A stretch of DNA of 64,000 nt from Microtetraspora glauca (lineage in GTDB: Bacteria > Actinomycetota > Actinomycetes > Streptomycetales > Streptomycetaceae), in the NCBI GenBank assembly GCA_000721275.1, contig JOFO01000020.1, forward strand, positions 1 to 64,000. Direction: 5' to 3'. The notes beneath the pieces were generated by a model that did not search any database, was not told where the DNA came from, and was given only the letters and a program-made list of their open reading frames with translations. Positions 17,081 to 24,446 of the stretch are shown in pieces. How positions within the stretch are numbered: the first letter of the stretch is position 1; each line of letters begins with the position of its first letter. Made by a program: the position numbers and the translations under genes.

Positions 17081-17362
17081 TCAGAGCAGATGGTCCGCCG
17101 CTCCGGACTTGACGGCGGAGATCAGCGCGCGCAGCGCCTCGACCGAGTCGCTGACGTACTCACCGGGGGTGAGGGTCGAGCCGATGTAGGCCCGGCCGGC
17201 GTCGTCGAGGCCGAACCGGAAGCAGTTCGCCCCCTCGCTGCAGAAGGCGTCCCCCCAGACGATCGCGCCGGCGGGGACGGCGGGGTGGGTGGCGGGATGG
17301 GCGGCGGGGGCGGCCGGGTGGGCGGCGGGGACGGTCTGCGGGACGTTCATGGTGTCGGGCAT
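17081..17362 (-). CDS. DUF397 protein with an Ala/His/Pro-rich N-terminus
   Basis: A 93-residue protein. Residues 1-32 are a low-complexity AHPA-type repeat, and the rest is a DUF397 domain (CFRFGLDDAGRAYIGST...VEALRALISAVKSGAADHLL). It has two cysteines around SEGANC. The start at 17362 follows AAGGA. It lies 13 bases downstream of the XRE/DUF5753 gene, so the two form an operon like the one at 6.6 kb. Confidence 0.88.
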   Translation of the reverse strand: MPDTMNVPQTVPAAHPAAPAAHPATHPAVPAGAIVWGDAFCSEGANCFRFGLDDAGRAYIGSTLTPGEYVSDSVEALRALISAVKSGAADHLL

Positions 17363-17375
17363 GGTGCGGGGTCCT

Positions 17376-18221
17376 TCACAGGTCCTGGGCTATCGAGCGG
17401 ACGAACGCGCGGGAGTCGGCGGTGGACAGGGCGAGTCCGCGCAGCCGTTCCAGCAGGCCCCGGTACCGGCGCAGTGTCATGTCGGCGTCGAGGAGGAGCG
17501 AGCCGTGCGAGGAGTCGAGCTGCACGGTGTCGAGCTGGGGCACGGGCGCGGACACATAGGTGAACGACTGTCCCGCCCCCGGGAAACCCCCGGCGGCGAA
17601 CGGGATGACCCGCACGGTGACGGTGGCCCGCTCCGACTGCTCCAGGATGTGCTCCAGCTGCGCCCGGGCGACCTTCGGGCCGCCGAACTGCATGCGCAGC
17701 GCCGCCTCGTGGATCACCGCCTCGTACGGCACCGGCCGGTCCAGGGTCTCCTGGCGGCGCAGCCGCAGGGCGAGCCGGGCCTCCAGGTCGGGGCCCGGCA
17801 GCGGCGGCACGGCGGTGTCGAAGACCGCCCGGGCGTGCTCCTCGGTCTGCAGCAGCCCGGGGATGTGGGTGGTCACGGCGGTGGCCAGCTCGGCGGCGTG
17901 GTACTCCAGTTCGGCGATGTCGAGGAGGGCGGGCGGCAGGAGTCCGCGGTGCTCCTCCCACCAGCCGCGGTCGCGCTCCTGGGCCATGGCGGCGAGCAGA
18001 TCCACCAGGGCCGTGTCCGGGCAGCCGTAGTTGAAGGCGAGGGTCCGCACCCGTTCGGGGCTGATGCCGAAGCGGCCGGACTCCACGTTGGGGATCCGGG
18101 TCCGGTCGACGCCCAGGAGGGCCGCCGCCTGCTGGGCCGACATCCCCGACTGTTCGCGCAGCTTGCGCAGTTCGGCGCCGAGCCGCTGCTGGCGGGCGGT
18201 GGGGCTGCTCCTGGGTGGCAC
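17376..18221 (-). CDS. XRE-family regulator with DUF5753 domain (second locus)
   Basis: A 281-residue protein with an N-terminal helix-turn-helix (SGMSAQQAAALLGVDRTRIPN, written here only in part: MSAQQAAALLGVDRTRI) and a DUF5753 domain containing THIPGLLQTEEHARAVF. The GTG at 18221 follows GGGAG; an in-frame opening reaches upstream but has no family resemblance. It is divergent from a degenerate ATP-binding protein and co-directional with a DUF397 gene, mirroring the 6-8 kb locus. It probably represses both promoters through the inverted repeats at 18.3 kb. Confidence 0.9.
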   Translation of the reverse strand: MPPRSSPTARQQRLGAELRKLREQSGMSAQQAAALLGVDRTRIPNVESGRFGISPERVRTLAFNYGCPDTALVDLLAAMAQERDRGWWEEHRGLLPPALLDIAELEYHAAELATAVTTHIPGLLQTEEHARAVFDTAVPPLPGPDLEARLALRLRRQETLDRPVPYEAVIHEAALRMQFGGPKVARAQLEHILEQSERATVTVRVIPFAAGGFPGAGQSFTYVSAPVPQLDTVQLDSSHGSLLLDADMTLRRYRGLLERLRGLALSTADSRAFVRSIAQDL

Positions 18222-18299
18222 GTGCTCTCCCTCGTCCGCGGGGCGGCCCCCTGCCACCCCGTCCGTGCCGCCGGTCACACGCTGTCCGGAACCGGCGCC

Positions 18300-18354
18300 A
18301 CTACCTGCAAGTAGTAGCACTGTGCTCCGCTTCTGCGCTACGGTCGGTAGCGCA
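18300..18354. promoter_or_regulatory. Two inverted repeats between the divergent XRE and ATPase genes
   Basis: ACTAC (18300-18304) pairs with GTAGT (18311-18315). TGCGCTAC (18334-18341) pairs perfectly over eight bases with GTAGCGCA (18347-18354). Both share a CTAC/GTAG core, as expected for two copies of one operator. Confidence 0.55.
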
Positions 18355-18422
18355 AGTCTCACACGGGGCGACCGACGACCGTGTGCAGAGCACCCCCATG
18401 TACAGGAAAAGTGAGCAATCCG

Positions 18423-18887
18423 ATGAAGGGCGCCCTGCGTTGCCTTCCGGCCGCCGTCCCGGCGGCCGGGCCCATACCCCCCGCCGCGGAGAACCTCAGC
18501 TACTCGCTGCTGCTCCCCGGCGGCGCCTACTGCGCGGGCCTCGCCCGCGAGGCCGTCCGCGGCCTCCTCACCCGCCACGGACTCGCCGGACTGCGCGAGA
18601 CCGCCGCCCTCGCCGCCTCCGAACTCGTCGCCGCCGCCTACCGGTTCACCCCCGACCGGGAGATGGCGCTGCGCGTCCGCTGGCAGTACGACGCGCTGCG
18701 GATCGTGGTGTACGACCAGCACCCGTCCCACCACGCGCCCGACGCCGCCGAGGCGTGCCGCGACCGCCGCAGCCGCAGCATGTGGCTGCTGGCCGCGGCG
18801 GTCGGGGAACACGGCGGCGACTGGGGACTCACCCCCGCCCTCACCCCCGAGGGCGGGACCAAGTCCTGGGCGTTACTGCACCTCTGA
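18423..18887 (+). CDS. Degenerate HATPase-like protein (anti-sigma type fold)
   Basis: A protein of about 154 residues with the layout of the RsbW-like ATPases next to XRE/DUF397 genes. The N-box reads SELVAAAYRF instead of SELVTNAVRH, which loses the Mg/ATP-binding asparagine, and the G-box region reads RRSRSMWLL instead of GRGL. ATP binding is therefore doubtful, and it may act by protein contact alone. The start is uncertain: ATG at 18423 or GTG at 18411. Its end overlaps the convergent ABC-F gene by 15 bases. Confidence 0.72.
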   Translation: MKGALRCLPAAVPAAGPIPPAAENLSYSLLLPGGAYCAGLAREAVRGLLTRHGLAGLRETAALAASELVAAAYRFTPDREMALRVRWQYDALRIVVYDQHPSHHAPDAAEACRDRRSRSMWLLAAAVGEHGGDWGLTPALTPEGGTKSWALLHL

Positions 18888-20519
18888 CGGGGACATCGCC
18901 CGCAGCTCCTCCGCCGACGACGGCCGCAGCCGGCCGTCGAGGAGCACCCGGCGCGTGAGCCCCAGCGACTCCAGGAACGGCAGGTAGTGACTGGCCACGA
19001 CCAGCGCCCCCTCGTACGCGCGCAGCGCCTCCGTCAGCTGCCGCACCGACGCCAGGTCCAGGTTGTTCGTCGGCTCGTCCAGCAGCAGCAGCTGCGGGGC
19101 CGGCTCCGCGAGCAGCAGCGCCGCCAGCGTCGCCCGGAACCGCTCCCCGCCCGACAGCGCGCCCACCGGCCGCTCCGCCCGCGCGCCCCGGAACAGGAAC
19201 CGCGCGAGCCGGGCCCTGATCGCGTTCGCCGACGCCCCGGGCGCGAACCGCGCCACGTTCTCCACGACGCTCAGCCCGTCGTCGAGCACGTCAAGACGCT
19301 GCGGCAGGAACCGGAGCGGCACCAGCGTCTCCACCTCGCCCGCCACCGGAGCCAGCTCGCCGGCCACCGTCCGCAGCAGCGTCGTCTTGCCGGCCCCGTT
19401 CCGGCCCACCAGCCCGACCCGCTCCGGCCCCCGCAGCTCGAACCCGCCGTCGACCCGCGCCCCGTACCGCAGCTCCAGGTCCCGGATCCGCAGCACCTCG
19501 CGCCCCGGCGGCACCGACGTGCCCGGCAGCTCGACCCGGATCCCGTCCTCGTCGCGCACCGCCTCCACCGCCAGGTCCAGCCGCTCCCGCGCCTGCGCCA
19601 GCCGCTCCTCGTGCAGCGCCCGGTGCTTGCCCGCCGAGACCTGCGCCGCACCCCGCCGGGTGTGCGCCACCACCTTCGGCAGCACCTTGTTCTCGAAGCT
19701 CTTCTGCGCGTACCGCCTCCGGCGCGCCAGCCTCATGCCGGCGTCGGCCAGTTCCCGCCGCTGCCGCCGCACGTCCGCCTCGGCGACCCGCACCATCCGC
19801 TCCGCCGCCTCCTGTTCTGCCGCCAGCGCCTCCTCGTACGCCGACCAGGGGCCGCCGTACCAGCTGAGGCCGCCGTCGTGGAGGTCGGCGATCCGGTCGA
19901 CCCGCTCCAGCAGCTCCCGGTCGTGGCTGACCACCACCAGCACCCCGGGCCAGCTCTCCACCGTCTCGTACAGACGCGAACGGGCGTACAGATCCAGGTT
20001 GTTGGTCGGCTCGTCGAGCAGCAGCACGTCCGGCCGGGCCAGCAGCAGCGCCGCGAGCCGCAGCAGCACGGACTCGCCGCCGGACACCTCGCCGACCGTG
20101 CGGTCCAGGCCGATCGCGCCGAGACCGAGCAGGTCGAGCACGGCGAGCGCCCGCTCCTCCACGTCCCAGTCGTCGCCGATCACGGCGAAGTGCTCCTCGG
20201 CCGCGTCGCCCGCCTCGACGGCGCGCAGCGCGGCACGCTTCCGGCCGACGCCGAGGATCTCGTCGACCCGCCGGCCGGTGTCCAGGACCAGGTTCTGCGG
20301 GAGGTGGCCGATCCTCCCGGCCGCCCGTACGGTCCCGGCGGTGGGGGCGAGTTCGCCGGCGAGGAGCCGGAGCAGGGTGGACTTCCCCGAGCCGTTCGAC
20401 CCGACCAGGCCGGTGCGGCCGGGGCCGACCGTCACCCGGAGGTCGTCGAAGACCTCGGTGCCGTCGGGCCAGCTGAAGGAGAGCGAGGGGGCGGAGAGGA
20501 AGACAGGACGATGTGACAC
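18873..20519 (-). CDS. ABC-F family ATPase
   Basis: A 548-residue protein with two ABC domains and no membrane segments. The first Walker A is GSNGSGKST (about residues 40-48) and the second is GRNGAGKTT; both domains have the LLLDEPTNNLDL Walker B block, and a charged linker of about 80 residues joins them. ABC-F proteins bind the ribosomal E site; some protect against antibiotics and others help stalled ribosomes. The GTG at 20519 follows GGAGG. Streptomyces carry several paralogues, and resistance cannot be claimed from sequence alone. Confidence 0.93.
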   Translation of the reverse strand: MSHRPVFLSAPSLSFSWPDGTEVFDDLRVTVGPGRTGLVGSNGSGKSTLLRLLAGELAPTAGTVRAAGRIGHLPQNLVLDTGRRVDEILGVGRKRAALRAVEAGDAAEEHFAVIGDDWDVEERALAVLDLLGLGAIGLDRTVGEVSGGESVLLRLAALLLARPDVLLLDEPTNNLDLYARSRLYETVESWPGVLVVVSHDRELLERVDRIADLHDGGLSWYGGPWSAYEEALAAEQEAAERMVRVAEADVRRQRRELADAGMRLARRRRYAQKSFENKVLPKVVAHTRRGAAQVSAGKHRALHEERLAQARERLDLAVEAVRDEDGIRVELPGTSVPPGREVLRIRDLELRYGARVDGGFELRGPERVGLVGRNGAGKTTLLRTVAGELAPVAGEVETLVPLRFLPQRLDVLDDGLSVVENVARFAPGASANAIRARLARFLFRGARAERPVGALSGGERFRATLAALLLAEPAPQLLLLDEPTNNLDLASVRQLTEALRAYEGALVVASHYLPFLESLGLTRRVLLDGRLRPSSAEELRAMSPSEVQ

Positions 20520-20848
20520 GAGGGCCTCCGGTGCCGCGAGCACGGTGTGAGCGTGGGCGTGGTGCGACGCGTGAGACACCGGGGCGCGGGCGGCATGCGG
20601 AACGGCTGCTCGTCCACCGAGGTCGAGAACGGCACGCACGGCACGGGGCACGCGCGCGGCACGGTGTCTCGGGACCTCAGATGAACAACGTTCCTTCTCC
20701 GATCGGGAGGCGATACGACCTCACCGACGGTAGGACCGGGCGAGCGGAGGCGCAAAGGGTTTTCGGCCGGGAGCCCAGGGCCGTTCAGGGCCGTTCGGGG
20801 GCAGTGCCGCCCGAGCCCCGCCGGGCCGCCCGCGCCGACCCGAGCCGC
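20520..20848. other. Leader region of the ABC-F gene
   Basis: No convincing gene. On the minus strand it holds the long upstream region of the ABC-F gene. GAGACACC (20573-20580) and GGTGTCTC (20663-20670) could pair around an 82-base loop, and an in-frame GTG-initiated extension rich in His/Ala runs into the ABC-F start. Several ABC-F genes are controlled by ribosome-stalling attenuation, so this leader is a candidate, nothing firmer. Confidence 0.35.
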
Positions 20849-21265
20849 TCAGGGCCGCTCGCCGAGGAGTTCGGCCAGGTTCCGGTCCCAGTCCAGGTAC
20901 TGGTGCTCGCGCCCGGCCGGCACCAGGTGCTGCGAGCGCTCCAGGAAGAGGCGCAGCTCCGAGGTCCGCACATGGACCATCGCCACCCCCTCCGGCGCGT
21001 GGAACTCCACCACCGTGCGGTCGTAGCCGTACGGACGGAGCCGGACGTCCCCGTCGCCGGCGGGCCGCTCCACCCCCTGGGCCAGCAGCTCCCGGGCGAA
21101 GGCCCACGAGACCTCGACGCCCTCCAGGGTGGCCGGCGGCGGGAAGGCCATGCTGACCGCGTACGGGTCCTCGCGGTCGTACCGCAGGGTGGCGGGGACG
21201 GTCTCCATCCGGGGAGCGGAAGCGACCAGACGGGCCTGGACGGGCTGCTCGATCACGGCCGACAC
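20849..21265 (-). CDS. ssgD: SsgA-like sporulation/cell-division regulator (probable SsgD)
   Basis: A 138-residue SALP. The family landmarks are PVPATLRYDREDPYAVSMAF-type strands near residue 25-45, the WAFARELLAQGV helix and the closing LDWDRNLAELL. SALPs steer septum placement and wall remodelling during sporulation. The GTG at 21265 follows GAGGAG. The paralogue name is inferred from neighbourhood: from memory, ssgD in S. coelicolor lies near the same ABC-F and idi/hopanoid genes. Confidence 0.85.
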   Translation of the reverse strand: MSAVIEQPVQARLVASAPRMETVPATLRYDREDPYAVSMAFPPPATLEGVEVSWAFARELLAQGVERPAGDGDVRLRPYGYDRTVVEFHAPEGVAMVHVRTSELRLFLERSQHLVPAGREHQYLDWDRNLAELLGERP

Positions 21266-21405
21266 GGCGGACTCCTCTCGCGGGGGTGCGATCCTGTGCG
21301 TCTCCCCGACACCAGGCCACCTGACACCCATGAAGACGAGCGGAACAAGCGGAACGTGCACCGCACCCCCACGTGAGGTGCGTCACCGCCGCGCCGCGCG
21401 CGTCG

Positions 21406-21885
21406 TCAGCGCTCCCCGGCCGCGCCGCCGGCGGCATCCCCGCAGAGCCCCGCGCGGTCGCAGTACGGCTGGTTCGCCGAGGCCCCGCAGCCGCACAGCA
21501 CCGCCCGGGTCTCGTGCCGCACCCCCTGCGCGCCGGAGACCAGCAGGTCGCCCCGTACCAGCAGCCGGCCCGACGGGTCGCGGCGCACGCGGGTCGGCGC
21601 GTCCGGCACCTCCTCCGCGCCGCCCGCCGCCGGGTGGTACTGGAGCGCCCCCGACGGGCAGCGCCGGATCACCTCGGCCACCCGCTCCGGCGCGGCGGCG
21701 TCCGGCAGCACCCACGGGCGGCGCGCCAGGTCGAAGACCTCGGGCAGGCCGCGGACGCACTCGGCCGCGTGCAGGCAGCGGCGCGGCTCGAACGTGACGG
21801 TGATGCCCTCGCCGTCGTACTCCTTCAGCCGCGGCGGGCCGGCGTCCGGCGACTCCGCCCCGGCGTCCGTCGTTCCCTCGGTCAT
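21406..21885 (-). CDS. Ferredoxin-like plus CDGSH-type iron-sulfur protein with an altered ligand
   Basis: A 159-residue protein in two parts. Residues about 25-85 form a divergent 4Fe-4S ferredoxin domain (Fer4_19 type; RRCLHAAECVRGLP...IRRCPSGALQY). Residues about 115-150 form a CDGSH domain, VLCGCGASANQPYCDRAG. In CDGSH domains the fourth ligand is the histidine of CDGSH; here that site reads CDRAG, so the histidine is gone, although an extra cysteine follows four residues on. The role is unknown; electron transfer or cluster sensing is likely. Confidence 0.85.
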   Translation of the reverse strand: MTEGTTDAGAESPDAGPPRLKEYDGEGITVTFEPRRCLHAAECVRGLPEVFDLARRPWVLPDAAAPERVAEVIRRCPSGALQYHPAAGGAEEVPDAPTRVRRDPSGRLLVRGDLLVSGAQGVRHETRAVLCGCGASANQPYCDRAGLCGDAAGGAAGER

Positions 21886-21999
21886 GCGCCCAGCCTAGGA
21901 ACGCCCGGCGCGCCCCGCACTCCGGCGCCGCCGGTCCGGTCCGTCCCGGTGGCGACGCCCTCTGGACGGGCCGGGCCGCCGCCGCTAGCTTCCGGCGCC

Positions 22000-23124
22000 A
22001 TGACACCTGTGCGAAAGATGCGAACGACGCGACGCACGATGACGGCGGGACTGGTGGGGACGGCGCTGGCGCTGGCCCTCGCCGCCCCCGCGCGGGCCGG
22101 GGAGACCCCCGCGGCCCCGGCCTCCTTCTCCGCCCCGGCCGCCGACGCGGGCTGGCGGCTCACCCCCACCGGCACCGACGCCCGCTTCCGGGGCCTGGCC
22201 GCGGTCGACCGCCGCACCGCCTGGGCCGCCGGCTCCCGGGGCACCGTCCTGCGCACCACCGACGCCGGCCGCACCTGGCGCGACGTCTCCCCGCCCGGCG
22301 CCGAGGGCCTGGAACTCCGCGACGTCGAGGCGTTCGACGCCCGCCGGGCCGTCGTCCTCGCCATCGGCGAGGGCGAGGCGTCCCGGCTGCTGCGCACCGA
22401 GGACGGCGGCGCCACCTGGACCGAGACCTTCCGCAACACCGACCCGCGCGCCTTCTACGACTGCGTGACCTTCCTCGACCCCCGTCACGGCCTCGCGCTG
22501 AGCGATCCCGTCGACGGCCGGTTCCGCGTCCTCGCCACCGACGACGGGGGCCGCAGCTGGGAGGTCCGGCCGGACACCGTGATGCCCGCCGCCCTCCCCG
22601 GCGAGGCCGGCTTCGCCGCGAGCGGCCAGTGCCTCGTCACGGCCGCGGCCGGGGGACCGGACGTCTGGTTCGCCACCGGCGGCGCCGCCACCGCCCGCGT
22701 CTTCCGCTCGGCCGACCGGGGCCGCACCTGGACCGTCACCGACAGCCCGGTCCCGGCCGGCGACCCGGCCCGGGGCGTCTTCGCGCTCGCCTTCCGCGAC
22801 CGCCACCACGGCCTCGCCGTCGGCGGCGACTACCGGGCCGGGCAGCCGTCGCCGCGCGCCGCCGCCGTCACCGCCGACGGCGGGCGCACCTGGACCCCGG
22901 CCGTCACCCCGCCGCCCGCCTACCGCTCCGGCGCCGCCTGGCTCCCGCACACCCGGTCGTCAGCCCTCGCCGTCGGCCCCACCGGCACCGACCTCACCCG
23001 TGACGGCGGACGCACCTGGCGAACCGTGGACACCGGCTCGTACGACACCGTGGACTGCGCGCCGGACGGCGGCTGCTGGGCCTCCGGCGAGAAGGGCCGG
23101 ATCGCCGCGCTCGCCCGGCGGTGA
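22000..23124 (+). CDS. Secreted BNR/Ycf48-like beta-propeller protein
   Basis: A 374-residue exported protein with a signal peptide (about residues 1-34, ending APARA). At least five Asp-box-like repeats of the form TxDGGxTW follow (RTTDAGRTW, RTEDGGATW, ATDDGGRSW, RSADRGRTW, TADGGRTW). This is the sialidase-type or photosystem assembly factor Ycf48-like propeller, often annotated as an oxidoreductase without evidence. The upstream start signal is weak. No catalytic residues can be named. Confidence 0.82.
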   Translation: MTPVRKMRTTRRTMTAGLVGTALALALAAPARAGETPAAPASFSAPAADAGWRLTPTGTDARFRGLAAVDRRTAWAAGSRGTVLRTTDAGRTWRDVSPPGAEGLELRDVEAFDARRAVVLAIGEGEASRLLRTEDGGATWTETFRNTDPRAFYDCVTFLDPRHGLALSDPVDGRFRVLATDDGGRSWEVRPDTVMPAALPGEAGFAASGQCLVTAAAGGPDVWFATGGAATARVFRSADRGRTWTVTDSPVPAGDPARGVFALAFRDRHHGLAVGGDYRAGQPSPRAAAVTADGGRTWTPAVTPPPAYRSGAAWLPHTRSSALAVGPTGTDLTRDGGRTWRTVDTGSYDTVDCAPDGGCWASGEKGRIAALARR

Positions 23125-23145
23125 GGCGTCCGTGCGGCGCCCGGG

Positions 23146-23445
23146 TCAGGCCGGCGGCTGCTCGCGGTAGCCGGCCAGGCCCTCGACGGTCTTCGACGCG
23201 TAGAACTCGGTGATCCGGTAGGCGCACACGCCCTCGGCGCTGAAGGGGTCGGCCGCCGCGATCCGCTCGATCGCGGCCCGGTCGACCCCGGCCGCCAGGA
23301 TCACCCCGCCGTCCCGCGGGTTCTTCCGCCCCGACGCGAGGAACACGCCCGCCGCGTACTGCTCGTCCAGCCAGGCGCGGTGCGCGTCCATGAGGGCGTC
23401 CGCCCGCTCGACGGGCGCGGTGTAGGTCAACTCGAGTACGAACAT
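23146..23445 (-). CDS. YciI-family protein
   Basis: A 99-residue ferredoxin-like alpha/beta barrel protein of the YciI/EthD superfamily, with the family pattern ADALMDAHRAWLDEQYAAGVFLASGRKNPRDGG shown here only as its key His and Asp (in DAHRAWLDE). The C-terminal half DPFSAEGVCAYRITEF is typical. Members often have a dehydrochlorinase-like pocket but no agreed substrate. ATG at 23445. Confidence 0.88.
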   Translation of the reverse strand: MFVLELTYTAPVERADALMDAHRAWLDEQYAAGVFLASGRKNPRDGGVILAAGVDRAAIERIAAADPFSAEGVCAYRITEFYASKTVEGLAGYREQPPA

Positions 23446-23648
23446 GCGTGCAAGGCTACCGCCGGCCCCGTCGCCGGCGATCAGCCGTCCGAGGCCGCCG
23501 CGCCCCGCCGACACCATGATCCGGACACCTGTGCCAGGGGTGGTGGAGGCCCTTCCGGGCAGGTCGCGGGGGGCGTGCGCTGCCACACTGCGGACAGGCG
23601 CGTGCCGGAGGGGGCGCGGGGAAGCCGGAACGGAACGGGCGGGGCGGG

Positions 23649-24446
23649 GTGGGCGTGACTGACCGCGTCACGGAGGGCGTACGCGCCTCCGGGGTCGGTG
23701 GGTGGCAGCGGACGGCGGACGGCGGGGTGCGGGCGGTGCCGCGGCACGTGGCCTGCGTCATGGACGGCAACGGCCGCTGGGCGCAGGCGCGTTCACTGCC
23801 GCGCACGGACGGGCACCGGGCCGCCGAGACCACCGTCATCGACGTCATCGAGGCGGCCCGCACCGCCGGCGTCGGCTGGCTCAGCCTCTACGCCTTCTCC
23901 ACCGAGAACTGGTCCCGGCCGAGCGGCGAGGTCGACTACCTCATGCGGCTCGTCCGCCGCGTCGTCCGCAAGCACGCGCCGCTGCTCCTCGCCCGCGGCA
24001 TCCGCTGCCGCTTCCTCGGCGTCACCGACCCGCGGATCCCGGCCGAACTGGCCCGGGACTTCGCCGACCTCACGACGCTGACCGCCGGCAACACCGGCAT
24101 GACGCTCACCGTCGCCTTCGACCACGGGGGACGCCGGGACATCGTCGCCGCGGCCCGGTCGCTGATCCGCGCCGGGACCCCCGCCGAGGAGGTCACCGAG
24201 GAGCTGTTCGCCGCCCACCTGCCCTTCCCGGACACCCCGGACGTCGATCTCGTCATCCGCACCTCCGGCGAGCAGCGCATCTCCAACTTCATGCTCTGGC
24301 AGGTGGCGTACGCCGAGTGGGTCTTCCCCCAGGTGCTCTGGCCCGACTTCCGGGCCCCCGACTTCCTCGACTGCCTGCACGCCTACCGGCGCCGCGACCG
24401 CCGCTTCGGCGGCGTCGTGCCCCGGCCGAACGGAGAACCACGATGA
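23649..24446 (+). CDS. cis-prenyltransferase (UppS-like isoprenyl diphosphate synthase)
   Basis: A 265-residue Z-prenyl diphosphate synthase that adds isopentenyl units in cis to an allylic diphosphate. The catalytic aspartate is in VMDGNGRWA (about Asp39). The family blocks LSLYAFSTENWSRP, FDHGGRRDIV and LVIRTSGEQRISNF are all present. The 30-residue N-terminal extension is longer than in undecaprenyl synthases. Its stop overlaps the ATG of a DUF2236/EF-hand gene (ATGA), so the two proteins are made together. It may be a second, specialised synthase rather than the cell-wall UppS. Confidence 0.93.
   Translation: MGVTDRVTEGVRASGVGGWQRTADGGVRAVPRHVACVMDGNGRWAQARSLPRTDGHRAAETTVIDVIEAARTAGVGWLSLYAFSTENWSRPSGEVDYLMRLVRRVVRKHAPLLLARGIRCRFLGVTDPRIPAELARDFADLTTLTAGNTGMTLTVAFDHGGRRDIVAAARSLIRAGTPAEEVTEELFAAHLPFPDTPDVDLVIRTSGEQRISNFMLWQVAYAEWVFPQVLWPDFRAPDFLDCLHAYRRRDRRFGGVVPRPNGEPR

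Noticed and set aside
18873..20519. ABC transporter for drug export
   Set aside because: Two ATPase domains and no membrane segments or permease gene: this is ABC-F, which acts on the ribosome.
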